Assembly (NCBI RefSeq): GCF_024648885.1
Contig: NZ_JANBBF010000012.1
Span: forward strand, 372,001-436,000
Source of the DNA: Prauserella salsuginis
GTDB taxonomy: Bacteria; Actinomycetota; Actinomycetes; Mycobacteriales; Pseudonocardiaceae
Reading direction: 5' to 3'
Length of the DNA stretch: 64,000 bases
Shown: one piece after another, positions 1-7,605 of the stretch
Numbering within the stretch: the stretch's first letter is position 1
Layout: each line of letters begins with the position of its first letter
The notes under the pieces: generated by a model
The model's input: only the letters and a program-made list of their open reading frames with translations
Databases searched by the model: none
Told to the model about the DNA's origin: nothing
Translations under genes and position numbers: made by a program

Positions 1-42
1 ATGGCGCAGATCGCGCGGGCGCGCGGCGACGAACCGTCATGA
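1..42 (+). CDS. 3' end of a gene entering from the left edge (partial)
   Basis: The first frame reads 13 codons (ending ARGDEPS) and stops with TGA at 40-42. Third positions are mostly G/C, as in the real genes here. It overlaps the last bases of the convergent LysR gene by 6 nt. Only the tail is present, so no function can be given, and it could be chance. Confidence 0.35.
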   Translation: MAQIARARGDEPS

Positions 43-933
43 TCTGCTGAGCAGCATGCGCTGGGCGAGCCGGGCGAGTTCGCGGCTCGCGGGGGAGAGC
101 ACCTCGCCTTCCCTGCGGACGAGCGCGATCGTGTCGTGGAGCGGTTCGGCGAATCCGACCGTGTGCACCGACGGCGGGCACACGGAGCTTTCCGCCACCG
201 CACGCGACACGATCGTGTCCCCGATACCGCGAGCGACGAGCGCGAGGGCGGACTCGACGTGTTCGACCTCGATCCACGGTTCGAGCTTGACACCGGCGAC
301 CTGCGCGCGTTCGGCGAGCTGCCTGCGCGTCGGATCGGCCCAGCCGTAATGCGCGTCGTAGAGGATCAGTCGGGACCGGCCGAGTCCCGCGGTCGTGACC
401 GGTTCGGCCACGCGTGCCGGATCGGCGCTGGCGTACCGGACCTCGTCGCGCAGCAGTGGTGTGACGTCGAGGCCGTCGTCGTCGATGGGCAGCACGACGA
501 GGCCCGCCTCGACGGTGCCCGCGGCCACGGCGGACGCCACCTCGACCGAGTTCAATCCGATCAGCCGGATCCGCACCTCGGGGTAGTTGTCGTGGAACTG
601 TTCGGCCAGGTCGGACAGCAGGTAGTACGCGGCGTTGCGCAGCAGGCCGAAGGTGGCGACACCGCCCCGGAGCGATCGGACGGACCGCAGCGCCTGTTCG
701 GCGCCGTCGGCAGCCGCGACGGCGCGTTCGGCGAACGGCAGCAGCGCCGAGCCGGCAGCTGTGAGCACGAGACGCCTGCCGCCGCGAGAGAACACGGGGG
801 TGCCGTGCTCGTCCTCCAGCTTCCGGATCAATTCCGACACGGAGGCCTGTGTGATGTCCATCCGCGCGGCCGCCGCGGTGAACGACCCGGTGCGCACCGC
901 CTCCAGGAACGCGCGGAGCTGTTTCAGAGTCAC
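37..933 (-). CDS. LysR-family transcriptional regulator
   Basis: 298 aa, normal for the family. Residues 1-60 form the LysR winged helix (start MTLKQLRAFLEAV, recognition region ITQASVSELIRKLE), and residues 90-295 look like the periplasmic-binding-type effector domain. It starts with GTG at 931-933 and is divergent from the HisD-like gene at 1006, with 72 bp between them, the classical arrangement for a LysR protein controlling its neighbour. The inducer is unknown; by context it should be a substrate or intermediate of the 1006-4426 operon. The family call is firm; the target is inference. Confidence 0.9.
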   Translation of the reverse strand: MTLKQLRAFLEAVRTGSFTAAAARMDITQASVSELIRKLEDEHGTPVFSRGGRRLVLTAAGSALLPFAERAVAAADGAEQALRSVRSLRGGVATFGLLRNAAYYLLSDLAEQFHDNYPEVRIRLIGLNSVEVASAVAAGTVEAGLVVLPIDDDGLDVTPLLRDEVRYASADPARVAEPVTTAGLGRSRLILYDAHYGWADPTRRQLAERAQVAGVKLEPWIEVEHVESALALVARGIGDTIVSRAVAESSVCPPSVHTVGFAEPLHDTIALVRREGEVLSPASRELARLAQRMLLSRS

Positions 934-947
934 AGGGAAACCCTATC

Positions 948-963
948 GCAAGGTCAGGATTGC
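948..963. promoter_or_regulatory. Possible LysR binding site (GCAA-N8-TTGC)
   Basis: GCAAGGTCAGGATTGC is an inverted repeat of GCAA/TTGC within a looser ATCGCAA/TTGCAT dyad. It lies between the divergent LysR and HisD-like genes and just upstream of the -35 box of the latter. It is short, does not match T-N11-A exactly, and is suggested mainly by position. Confidence 0.35.
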
Positions 964-969
964 ATGGGG

Positions 970-998
970 TTGTCCTTTGCTTGTGGTCTCTCTAGCGT
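970..998 (+). promoter_or_regulatory. Promoter of the HisD-like operon, probably leaderless
   Basis: TTGTCC (970-975), a 17-bp spacer and TAGCGT (993-998) fit a sigma-70-type promoter. The ATG of the next gene is at 1006, 7 nt after the -10 box, and no Shine-Dalgarno sequence precedes it, so transcription probably starts at or within a base of the start codon. Confidence 0.5.
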
Positions 999-1005
999 CG
1001 ATCGC

Positions 1006-2337
1006 ATGAAATTCAGTTCTTCACGACTGGCCGAACTGGACGGTGCGTACCGCGTACTGAAGGAACCGGTCGACCGGCCGGCGGCCCAACGGGATCCGGC
1101 CGTCGCCGAACGGGTGTCGGCGATGTTGTCCGACATCGAGCGCGACGGGATGGACGCGGTGCTGCGGTACGCGCGCGAACTCGACGGCTGGGACGGCGGT
1201 GACATCGAACTCGGTGCGGGGGATCTGGAACGCTCCGGTGACGAGTTGCCGAAGGAGGTGCGGGCCGGCCTCGAACTGGGAGCCGAGCGCACCCGAGCGT
1301 TCGCACTGGCCCAGCGTGCCCACCTCGTCGACTTCGAGACCGAGCTCGCGCCCGGACTGGTCACGGGTCACCGCTACGTGCCCGTCGAACGTGTCGGTGC
1401 GTACCTTCCGGCCGGCCGGTTTCCCCTGCTCGCCAGTGCATTCATGACCGCGGGCGTCGCGAAGGCCGCGGGAGTGCCCACGGTGCTCGCGTGCAGTCCG
1501 CCGGGGCCGGACGGCCGGGCCCACCCCGCCGTCCTGTACTCGGCCTATCTGTCCGGTGTGGACCGTGCGTACGCGCTCGGCGGGGTGCAGGCCCTGGCCG
1601 CGATGGCGTTCGGGCTGCTCGGCGAGCCCGAGGTGGACATGATCGTGGGCGCAGGCAACGCCTTCGTCGCCGAGGCGAAACGCCAGCTGTTCGGTACGGT
1701 CGCGATCGACCTGCTCGCAGGTCCCTCCGAAGTGGCGGTCATCGCCGACGAGACGGCGGATCCCGAGCTGGTCGCGGCCGACCTGCTCGGGCAGGCCGAG
1801 CACGGGGTGAACTCACCGGCGGCTCTCGTCACGACGTCGCAGCGGCTCGGGGAGCAGGTGATCGCCGAGGTCGACCGCCAGCTCGCGACGTTGGCGACCC
1901 GTGAGATCGCGGGGCCCGCCTGGCGTGACCACGGCTCGGTCACCTGGGCCAAGGACGCCGCCACGGCGGTCGCACTGATGGACGACCTGGCCCCCGAACA
2001 TCTGGAGATCCACACCGCCGACGACGCGTACTACCACGGTGCGCTGCGCAACTACGGATCGGTGTTCCTCGGCCCGTGGAGCACCGTGGCGTATTCGGAC
2101 AAGGGAATGGCGGGGACGAACCACGTGCTGCCGACCGCGGGCGGGGCGAAGCACAGCGCCGGCCTGTCGGTGTCGCGGTTCCTGAAGCCGCTGACGTACC
2201 AGCGGGTGAGCCGGGATGCGACACCGTTGCTGGCCGAAGCCGTCGACGCGATCTCCGAGTACGAAGGCATGGCAGCACACCGGAAAACCGCGACCGTGCG
2301 GCTGGAGCGTTACCGCCACGGGCAGGAGGACTCATGA
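1006..2337 (+). CDS. HisD-like NAD-dependent alcohol dehydrogenase (not biosynthetic HisD by context)
   Basis: 443 aa. The zinc and catalytic elements of the histidinol dehydrogenase fold are present: LLAGPSEVAV near residue 235, DLLGQAEHG near 260 (Gln and His ligands), a Glu-His pair in LAPEHLEIH near 330, SDKGMAGTNHVLPT near 365 (Asp ligand) and AHRKT near 423 (His ligand). The SDKG form instead of the usual GDY is seen in HisD paralogues such as the sulfopropanediol dehydrogenase HpsN. There are no other his genes nearby; it heads an operon with a SnoaL-like protein and a nitrilase-type hydrolase. It probably oxidises an alcohol to the acid through an aldehyde; the substrate is unknown. 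Confidence 0.82.
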   Translation: MKFSSSRLAELDGAYRVLKEPVDRPAAQRDPAVAERVSAMLSDIERDGMDAVLRYARELDGWDGGDIELGAGDLERSGDELPKEVRAGLELGAERTRAFALAQRAHLVDFETELAPGLVTGHRYVPVERVGAYLPAGRFPLLASAFMTAGVAKAAGVPTVLACSPPGPDGRAHPAVLYSAYLSGVDRAYALGGVQALAAMAFGLLGEPEVDMIVGAGNAFVAEAKRQLFGTVAIDLLAGPSEVAVIADETADPELVAADLLGQAEHGVNSPAALVTTSQRLGEQVIAEVDRQLATLATREIAGPAWRDHGSVTWAKDAATAVALMDDLAPEHLEIHTADDAYYHGALRNYGSVFLGPWSTVAYSDKGMAGTNHVLPTAGGAKHSAGLSVSRFLKPLTYQRVSRDATPLLAEAVDAISEYEGMAAHRKTATVRLERYRHGQEDS

Positions 2338-3620
2338 GCAAGGCAGCCGAGAACCACGACGCCGTTGGAGAGACGACGGCCGATCAGTCCACATCGGAAA
2401 GCAAGGCCCCAGTGGCAGCGGGAAGGACGCCGACGGCTCCCGCGTCGCCGAGTGCCGGCGCCCCGTCCGATGGCGACCGGCGAGGGCGATCCGGTGTTCC
2501 CTCGACCCCGCCCGGGACCATGGCACCGGGGCGCCGAACCATGCCGGGTGACCACAGCATCGCCGTGGACCCGGGTTACGGAGTCGACGCGCCCAACGTG
2601 GTGCACGGCGAACGTCGCCAGTCACTGCAGGGCTTCGAGGACGTCTACACCGACATCGTCGACTACATCGTCCGCATCACCCACCGCATCTGGGAAGACC
2701 AGGACGTGGGCTACATCTACGACACCTACGCGCCCGGCTGCCGGCTCTACGACGACAGCGGTGTCCACTTCGGTGTCGAACAACTCGTGTCCGGCACGAT
2801 GCAGAGCATCAACGCGTTCCCGGACTGCCGGCACTACGCCGATGACGTGATCTGGGCGGGTACCGATACGGAAGGCTTCGTCACCTCGCACCGGGCTATC
2901 AACATCGGACACCACACCGGCCCGTGGCGGTGGGGTGAGCCGACCGGCCGCAAGCTGGAGACGTGGGTCATCGCCAACTGCGTCGTGCGCAACAACGAGA
3001 TCTACGAGGAATGGGTCCTCTACAACACCGCGGCGAAGTTGCAGCAGCTCGGCATCGACGTGCTGGCCGCGGCGCGGGAGTACGGCAACTCCAAGGACTT
3101 CCCGGGGCTGGCCGAGCGCGGGTTCGCCGAGGTCGACCGTATCGAGGGCGGGCGTAAGCCGATGCCGTACCCCGAGCCGTCGAGTCCGGGTTTCGACGTC
3201 GAGCACGAGGTCCGCAGGCTCTTCCACGACGTGTACAACCGGCGTGACCTCAGTGCTGTCGACCGCATCTATGCGCGGACCGTGCGGTGGCACGGTGCGA
3301 CGAACCGCACCGGGTACGGGCGCTCGGACGTCCGTGGCATGGCGCGGAACCTGCTCGCGACCTTCCCCGACATGGGCGTGCGGGTCGACGAGGTGTACTG
3401 GATGGGCAACGACGTCGACGGTTACAGCGCGTCGGTGCGCTGGAGCGGGGCCGGTACGCACCGCGGTTACGGGCTCTACGGAACCCCGACGGGCAGGCGA
3501 GTGCACCTCTGGGGTATCTCGCAGCTCTACTTCGCGCAGGGGGAGATCGTCGAGGAGTGGTCGTTGTTCAACGAGTTCGACGTCCTCGCCCAGCTGTTGC
3601 GGGACGACCCGGGCGAGTGA
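2334..3620 (+). CDS. Double SnoaL/NTF2-like domain protein
   Basis: 428 aa. ATG 2334 overlaps the previous stop (ATGA), implying translational coupling. Residues 1-85 are Pro/Ala/Thr-rich and probably disordered. Two SnoaL-like cone-barrel domains follow, about 100-260 and 285-425; each contains a tryptophan-rich strand pair and ends with a similar EEW-L-N motif (YEEWVLYNTAAKLQQLG and VEEWSLFNEFDVLAQL), which indicates an internal duplication. Members of this superfamily act as small-molecule cyclases, hydrolases, isomerases or binding proteins. No catalytic residue can be named. It probably handles a product of the HisD-like enzyme. Confidence 0.72.
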   Translation: MSKAAENHDAVGETTADQSTSESKAPVAAGRTPTAPASPSAGAPSDGDRRGRSGVPSTPPGTMAPGRRTMPGDHSIAVDPGYGVDAPNVVHGERRQSLQGFEDVYTDIVDYIVRITHRIWEDQDVGYIYDTYAPGCRLYDDSGVHFGVEQLVSGTMQSINAFPDCRHYADDVIWAGTDTEGFVTSHRAINIGHHTGPWRWGEPTGRKLETWVIANCVVRNNEIYEEWVLYNTAAKLQQLGIDVLAAAREYGNSKDFPGLAERGFAEVDRIEGGRKPMPYPEPSSPGFDVEHEVRRLFHDVYNRRDLSAVDRIYARTVRWHGATNRTGYGRSDVRGMARNLLATFPDMGVRVDEVYWMGNDVDGYSASVRWSGAGTHRGYGLYGTPTGRRVHLWGISQLYFAQGEIVEEWSLFNEFDVLAQLLRDDPGE

Positions 3621-4426
3621 CCAGGCTCGCGTGCGCCGAGTTCGCGCCGGTCGTCGGTGACCCCGACGGCAACCGTGCGCGGGTGGTCGAGTGGATCGCG
3701 AGGGCCCGCGCATGCGGCGCGGACCTCGCGGTGCTCCCGGAACTCGCCACGTCCGGCTACGTGTTCGCCGACGAGGCGGAGGCGCAGGCTGCGGCGATGC
3801 CCGCGGACGATGCGACGTTGGCTGCGTGGGCGGACGCGGCGGGGGAGACGACCGTCGTCGTCGGGTTCTGCGAGCTCGGCGGCGACGGCGGTCTCTACAA
3901 CAGCGCCGCGGTGCTCGACGACGGCCGGGTGCGGGCGGTGTACCGCAAGACGCACCTGTGGGACCGCGAGCGACTCGTGTTCCGGCCGGGCGAGGAGCCG
4001 GCACCCATCGTCGACATCTCGGCGGGCCGGATCGGAGTGCTGATCTGTTATGACCTCGAGTTCCCCGAGATGCCGCGGTCGCTCGCGTTGCGCGGTGCCG
4101 ACCTGCTCGTGGCCCCGGTGAACTGGCCGGTGGTGCCGCGGCCCGACGGGGAGCGGCCACCGGAGGTGGTGCAGGCCATGGCTGCGGCCCGCACGAACCG
4201 GGTGTTCGTGGCGGTGTGCGATCGCGGGGGAGTTGAACGCGGACAGGAATGGACCCGCGGCACCGTCGTGATCGACGAATCGGGCTGGGTCGTGGCGGGC
4301 GGGCCGGCTGTCACCGGTGAGGCGCGTCTGGTCGTCGCCGACGTGGTCCTGTCGCGCGCACGAGACAAGTCGATATCGGAGTACAACGACGTGATCGCAG
4401 ACCGCAGGCCGGACCTCTACCGGTAG
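3617..4426 (+). CDS. Carbon-nitrogen hydrolase (nitrilase superfamily amidase)
   Basis: 269 aa from GTG 3617, which overlaps the upstream stop (GTGA). The Glu-Lys-Cys triad is visible: Glu in LPELATSGY near 41, Lys in YRKTHLW near 112 and Cys in ICYDLEFPE near 143. Family members hydrolyse non-peptide C-N bonds (amides, carbamoyl groups, nitriles) in the cytoplasm. No signal peptide is visible. It is the third gene of the HisD-like operon, so the pathway substrate likely carries or acquires an amide. A strong double hairpin follows the gene. Confidence 0.88.
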   Translation: MTRLACAEFAPVVGDPDGNRARVVEWIARARACGADLAVLPELATSGYVFADEAEAQAAAMPADDATLAAWADAAGETTVVVGFCELGGDGGLYNSAAVLDDGRVRAVYRKTHLWDRERLVFRPGEEPAPIVDISAGRIGVLICYDLEFPEMPRSLALRGADLLVAPVNWPVVPRPDGERPPEVVQAMAAARTNRVFVAVCDRGGVERGQEWTRGTVVIDESGWVVAGGPAVTGEARLVVADVVLSRARDKSISEYNDVIADRRPDLYR

Positions 4427-4456
4427 TGGGCGTGAAGGCGCGGACGTTTCCACGGG

Positions 4457-4536
4457 ACCGCCGGCGTTCCAGCGCGAGGTGCGCCTGAACGCCGGCGGTC
4501 GAGCACACACACCCGTCCGACGTGCTCGACCGCCGG
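4457..4536. terminator. Two overlapping, mutually exclusive terminator hairpins
   Basis: Between the convergent nitrilase-type and ESX genes, 4457-4469 (ACCGCCGGCGTTC) pairs perfectly with 4487-4499 over 13 bp. The central strand, read as 4492-4506, also pairs perfectly with 4522-4536 over 15 bp (CCGGCGGTCGAGCAC with GTGCTCGACCGCCGG). The two stems share the central strand, so only one can form at a time. There is no U-tract. This probably insulates both transcription units. Confidence 0.7.
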
Positions 4537-4544
4537 TGCCTCGG

Positions 4545-6404
4545 TCACTGCTCGTCGTTCATGTTCAGTTCCTGATTGACGCCGCCCATCGACTTGATGA
4601 ACTCGACCGAGCTCTTGGACAGGAATCCGCGGACGCCGTATCCCGGGTCGGTCAGGGTCTTGACGATGGATTCGAACCGCGCTGCGCCCTGGTCGCCGAG
4701 CACCTTCGTCAGATCCGGCTTCCCCATCCCCGCATACTGATCGAACTTGTCGAGGATGATCCGATGCTCGGCAGGCCTGGCGTGGGGCAGCTTGTCGACG
4801 ATCGTCTGCTCAAGGTTCTCCTTGGCATAACGCACCATCTTGTCGGCGGGTGGTTCGTGCCCGGGTTTGAGGGAGGTCTCGCCATCGGCCTTGCCGCCGC
4901 TGTCGGGCGTTCCGGCACTGCCGTTGCCGTTGCCACCGTTGCCGTTGCTGCCACCGCTGGCGTTGCCAGTGCTGCCGGAGCTGCTTCCGCTGCCGTTGTT
5001 GCTGCCACCGTTGCCGTTGCTGCCGGTGTTGCTGCTTCCACCGCCATTGCCGTTGCCACCGCTGCCGTTGCTGCCACCGCTGGCGTTGCCACTGCTGCCG
5101 GAGCTGCTCCCGCTGCCGTTGTTGCCACTGCTGCCGTTCGAGGCGCCGGCACTGCCGTTGGACTGGCCACCACCGTCCAGTCTGGACGAGATGGACCCGG
5201 TGCCGCTTGCGTCGCTGCCGTTGGAGCCCGGGGAGTTCCCGCCCGCCGGTGATCCGGATCCGGGACGGGGAGACGTGTCGGGCGTGAAGTACTCCGTGCC
5301 TCCGCTCGACGGGGTGCTCGCCGTGTCCGGCTTGGGCACGTTGGTGTCGATGGTCAGATCCGGCTTCGGGGGTGTCGTGCCGCCGGGACCACCGGTGCCG
5401 CCGGGACCACCGGTGCTACCGGTGCCGTCGTTCGGCGTGGCGGTGTTGTCGCCGGGGTTGTTCCCGCTCGGTGTGCCCGTGTCACCATCCGTCCTGCCGC
5501 TGCCGCTGCCGCTGCCGCTGCCGCTGCCGCTGCCGCTGCCGCTGCCGCTGCCGCTGCCGCTGCCGCTGCCGCTGCCGCTGCCGCTGCCGCCTCCCGGCGT
5601 GGGCTTCGACCCGCCGCCGGCCGCATCGGCGAACGCCTTCGCGGCGTCGTCGCCGATCTTGCCGGTCTCGTCGACGTTCGCCCTGCTCTTGGTGAGTTTC
5701 TGGGTGAGCTTGGTGATCTGCACGCCGATCTTCGTCATCGTGATGCCGACGGTTGCGGCGACCGTGCCGAGGAAGATGGGAATCGAGGCGCCGAACGTGA
5801 AGGGCATGGCCGCGGCGGCGGCGAAGGCACCGGCGATGATTCCGCCGAGGACACCCGCGATGATGTCCCGGATGACGCCCCGGAACGCGCCCACCAGACC
5901 GCCGGCGATGCCCATCTGCTGCGAGGCCGAATCGACGTACTTGCCGAGTGAGTCGAGGTGGGCTTTCAGGCCTTCCATGTCCTTGGCGAAGGCATCGGCG
6001 GCTGCACCCCGCCACGACTTCCGCAGTTCTTCCAGGGCTTTCCGGTGGTCCTCGGCCCATTCGGAGAGCTTCTTGCGCTCGGCATCGATGGCCTCCTGGG
6101 CGGCACCGATGCCGATGGGGTCGCCCATCAGCATGTCGAGGGGTACGCGGAAGGGTGTGACGTGCTCGATGAGCCAGCCGATGGCCGCCGAGACGAGGCT
6201 GCCGACCGGGTCGATCGCCAACCCGAGCGTGTCGAGCGCCAACCCCGCGGCGCCGAGGCCGATCGCCACGTCGTTGCGTTCGTCGACGCCGACGCTCAGG
6301 GTGTTGGCCGAATCCATGATGCCCGCGCCGCTGAGCATGTCCTTCCTGGTCAGCGTTTCCTGCGGGTCGTGCCAGAAGTCTCCCGGCCGGTAGTCCTCGC
6401 TCAT
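4545..6404 (-). CDS. Ser/Gly-rich WXG100-type ESX (type VII) substrate
   Basis: 619 aa; ATG at 6402-6404 overlaps the upstream stop (ATGA). The N-terminal third is helical, with an LRKSWRGAAADAF motif at 129-139 (WxG turn of WXG100 proteins). Residues 165-225 are hydrophobic and Gly/Ala-rich, possibly membrane-inserting. A pure Gly-Ser dipeptide run follows (about 272-303), then Pro/Gly/Thr and Ser-Gly-Asn low-complexity sequence to about 520, and a well-conserved-looking globular C-terminus of about 100 aa (ending VNQELNMNDEQ). The layout, an export domain, long linker and distinct C-terminal domain, resembles secreted polymorphic effectors. The function of the C-terminal domain is not recognised. 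Confidence 0.72.
   Translation of the reverse strand: MSEDYRPGDFWHDPQETLTRKDMLSGAGIMDSANTLSVGVDERNDVAIGLGAAGLALDTLGLAIDPVGSLVSAAIGWLIEHVTPFRVPLDMLMGDPIGIGAAQEAIDAERKKLSEWAEDHRKALEELRKSWRGAAADAFAKDMEGLKAHLDSLGKYVDSASQQMGIAGGLVGAFRGVIRDIIAGVLGGIIAGAFAAAAAMPFTFGASIPIFLGTVAATVGITMTKIGVQITKLTQKLTKSRANVDETGKIGDDAAKAFADAAGGGSKPTPGGGSGSGSGSGSGSGSGSGSGSGSGSGSGSGSGRTDGDTGTPSGNNPGDNTATPNDGTGSTGGPGGTGGPGGTTPPKPDLTIDTNVPKPDTASTPSSGGTEYFTPDTSPRPGSGSPAGGNSPGSNGSDASGTGSISSRLDGGGQSNGSAGASNGSSGNNGSGSSSGSSGNASGGSNGSGGNGNGGGSSNTGSNGNGGSNNGSGSSSGSTGNASGGSNGNGGNGNGSAGTPDSGGKADGETSLKPGHEPPADKMVRYAKENLEQTIVDKLPHARPAEHRIILDKFDQYAGMGKPDLTKVLGDQGAARFESIVKTLTDPGYGVRGFLSKSSVEFIKSMGGVNQELNMNDEQ
4943..5125 (-). repeat. Approximately 62-nt imperfect direct repeat in the Ser-Gly-Asn linker
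   Basis: The segment near 4943-5006 recurs near 5063-5125 with only a few substitutions, 120 nt away. Both copies encode Ser-Gly-Asn-rich linker in the ESX substrate. It is embedded in further CCGTTG/CCGCTG-like short repeats, so the linker grows or shrinks in frame by recombination or slippage. Confidence 0.75.
5497..5586 (-). repeat. Hexanucleotide tandem repeat, 15 x CCGCTG
   Basis: Fifteen uninterrupted copies of CCGCTG (CAGCGG on the coding strand) encode alternating Gly and Ser. The unit of six keeps the frame whatever the copy number, so slippage would vary linker length without breaking the gene. Confidence 0.92.
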
Positions 6405-6712
6405 GCCTTGTGCTCCGCGATCGAACCGGCCACGTCTTCCTCCTGCTGGCGGTAGGTCTGTTTGGCCTTGTCCAGTTTCTCGCGGAACGTGCCGATCGAG
6501 CCCGCGTAGCTGGTGAACTGGTCCCGCGCCTTGCCGCAGTGGATGGTGGCGCCCAGGCCGAAGATCTGGCCGACCGCGCCGAACAGGCCGGGATCGGCGA
6601 CACATCCGCCGATCATCTCCGCGGTGCCGCGGAGGTTGTCGGCGAGTTCGTCCAGGTGTCTGCCGAAAACGTCGAACGCCTCGGGATCGTCTACTTCGTA
6701 CCCACCGCTCAC
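6401..6712 (-). CDS. EspC/WXG100-like ESX-associated small protein
   Basis: 103 aa from GTG 6710-6712, overlapping the upstream stop (GTGA). The sequence is a helical hairpin with a long first helix (FDVFGRHLDELADNLRGTA), a Gly-rich turn (LFGAVGQIFGLG) and a second long helix (DQFTSYAGSIGTFREKLDKA), like the EspC/WXG100 family of small type VII substrates that are exported as helical dimers. It sits between the YbaB-like gene and the long WXG protein and is coupled to both, so it may be the partner of the latter. Family placement is by shape and context. Confidence 0.65.
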   Translation of the reverse strand: MSGGYEVDDPEAFDVFGRHLDELADNLRGTAEMIGGCVADPGLFGAVGQIFGLGATIHCGKARDQFTSYAGSIGTFREKLDKAKQTYRQQEEDVAGSIAEHKA

Positions 6713-7254
6713 CAGGGATTCACCTCATCGTCATCCGCCTCGTCCTGTGCGGGTCGACGCCGCGGTGCGGGCCGCGACGACGGCGGTGGTGGCGGGGGCG
6801 GCGACGGGGGTGTCGTGGGCTTCGACGGTTGCGGGTCCGCGTCCGACTCGGGCTCGCGGGCGAACGTGGTCTGGTCCATTCCACCGTCGGCAGCGGGGTC
6901 GGTCGGCAGGAATCCCTGCATCATCTCGAGTACCTCGCCACCTCCCATGATGGACTCCACCGAGCCTGCGACCGCCTGCGCTGTCTGCCGCTGTGCCTGG
7001 CGGACGGTGTCCATGATGGTCGCCGTCAGCCGCGCCTCGCCGAGCTCGCAGGCGCGCTTGCCGAGCTGGATGTTGCGCAGGGCACCGTTCGGGGCCAGCG
7101 AGACGGTGACCGCCCCGTCCCGCGAACTCACGGTCGCCGCCGCTGCTGCGAACGCGTCCTGCAGCTCGGTGGCCCGCTGCTGCATCTCGACGGCCTGTCG
7201 TTCGACGTAGTGCTGGAGGTCCTCGCCTGGCCTCAGATTCGGATTCGGTTCCAC
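6709..7254 (-). CDS. YbaB/EbfC-like protein of the ESX island
   Basis: 181 aa. GTG at 7252-7254 follows a good Shine-Dalgarno (GAAGGAGAAGG), which fixes the start. Residues 10-110 resemble the YbaB/EbfC fold: a long helix (LQHYVERQAVEMQQRATEL), then strands with VTVSLAPNGALRNIQLG, and a C-terminal helix. This family is DNA-binding and nucleoid-associated in other bacteria, but stand-alone copies recur in actinobacterial ESX clusters. The tail from about 140 is Pro-rich and acidic (DEADDDEVNPW) and unlike typical YbaB. It is the first gene of a three-gene coupled operon. Confidence 0.72.
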   Translation of the reverse strand: MEPNPNLRPGEDLQHYVERQAVEMQQRATELQDAFAAAAATVSSRDGAVTVSLAPNGALRNIQLGKRACELGEARLTATIMDTVRQAQRQTAQAVAGSVESIMGGGEVLEMMQGFLPTDPAADGGMDQTTFAREPESDADPQPSKPTTPPSPPPPPPPSSRPAPRRRPAQDEADDDEVNPW

Positions 7255-7605
7255 ACCCTTCTCCTTCGATACGCTGGGCTGTTGCCGGCATGCCACCCTG
7301 CGCGGTCGCGATGGACGTGGCCGTTCCGCGCGCTCTGACACGGCAGCCGGCGTGCGAGGGGAGAGCGGGCGAAAGCCCGCGCGGGGTCGGAGCAGTCCAA
7401 TGAGGAGGCAACGATGCCATGGGCAACCTATCGGCACGTCGTCGCCGTGGTCCAGACCCCCCGCACACTCCGGCCGGTGTGCGCTCAAATGAGCGCGCAC
7501 GGTGTGAATTCGACACGGCCTCATAGGCGCCTTTCCGGGCTGCTGCTAGCCTTCGGCGCCGAAGCGATCACCCGGCGCTCTTCCGGAAAGGTGGCCTTCA
7601 GCAAG
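7255..7605. promoter_or_regulatory. Divergent ESX intergenic region (351 bp) with tetraloop hairpin
   Basis: This region separates the two divergent ESX operons. It holds GCGGGC-GAAA-GCCCGC (7365-7380), a 6-bp stem closed by a GNRA tetraloop, followed by a textbook AGGAGG (7403-7408) and ATG 7414 that is in frame with the EspG gene. Codon third positions from 7414 to about 7595 are poorer in G/C (about 73%) than real genes here, so I treat it as untranslated leader, but a longer EspG start or a leader peptide is possible. No known riboswitch consensus was recognised. Confidence 0.4.

Noticed and set aside
136-1005. Long upstream extension of the HisD-like frame (733 aa)
   Set aside because: It runs antisense through the LysR gene, the extra residues have no family pattern, and a promoter ends 7 nt before ATG 1006.
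1006-2337. Biosynthetic histidinol dehydrogenase
   Set aside because: Active-site residues fit the family, but there are no linked his genes and the variant metal-loop sequence and operon context point to a catabolic paralogue.
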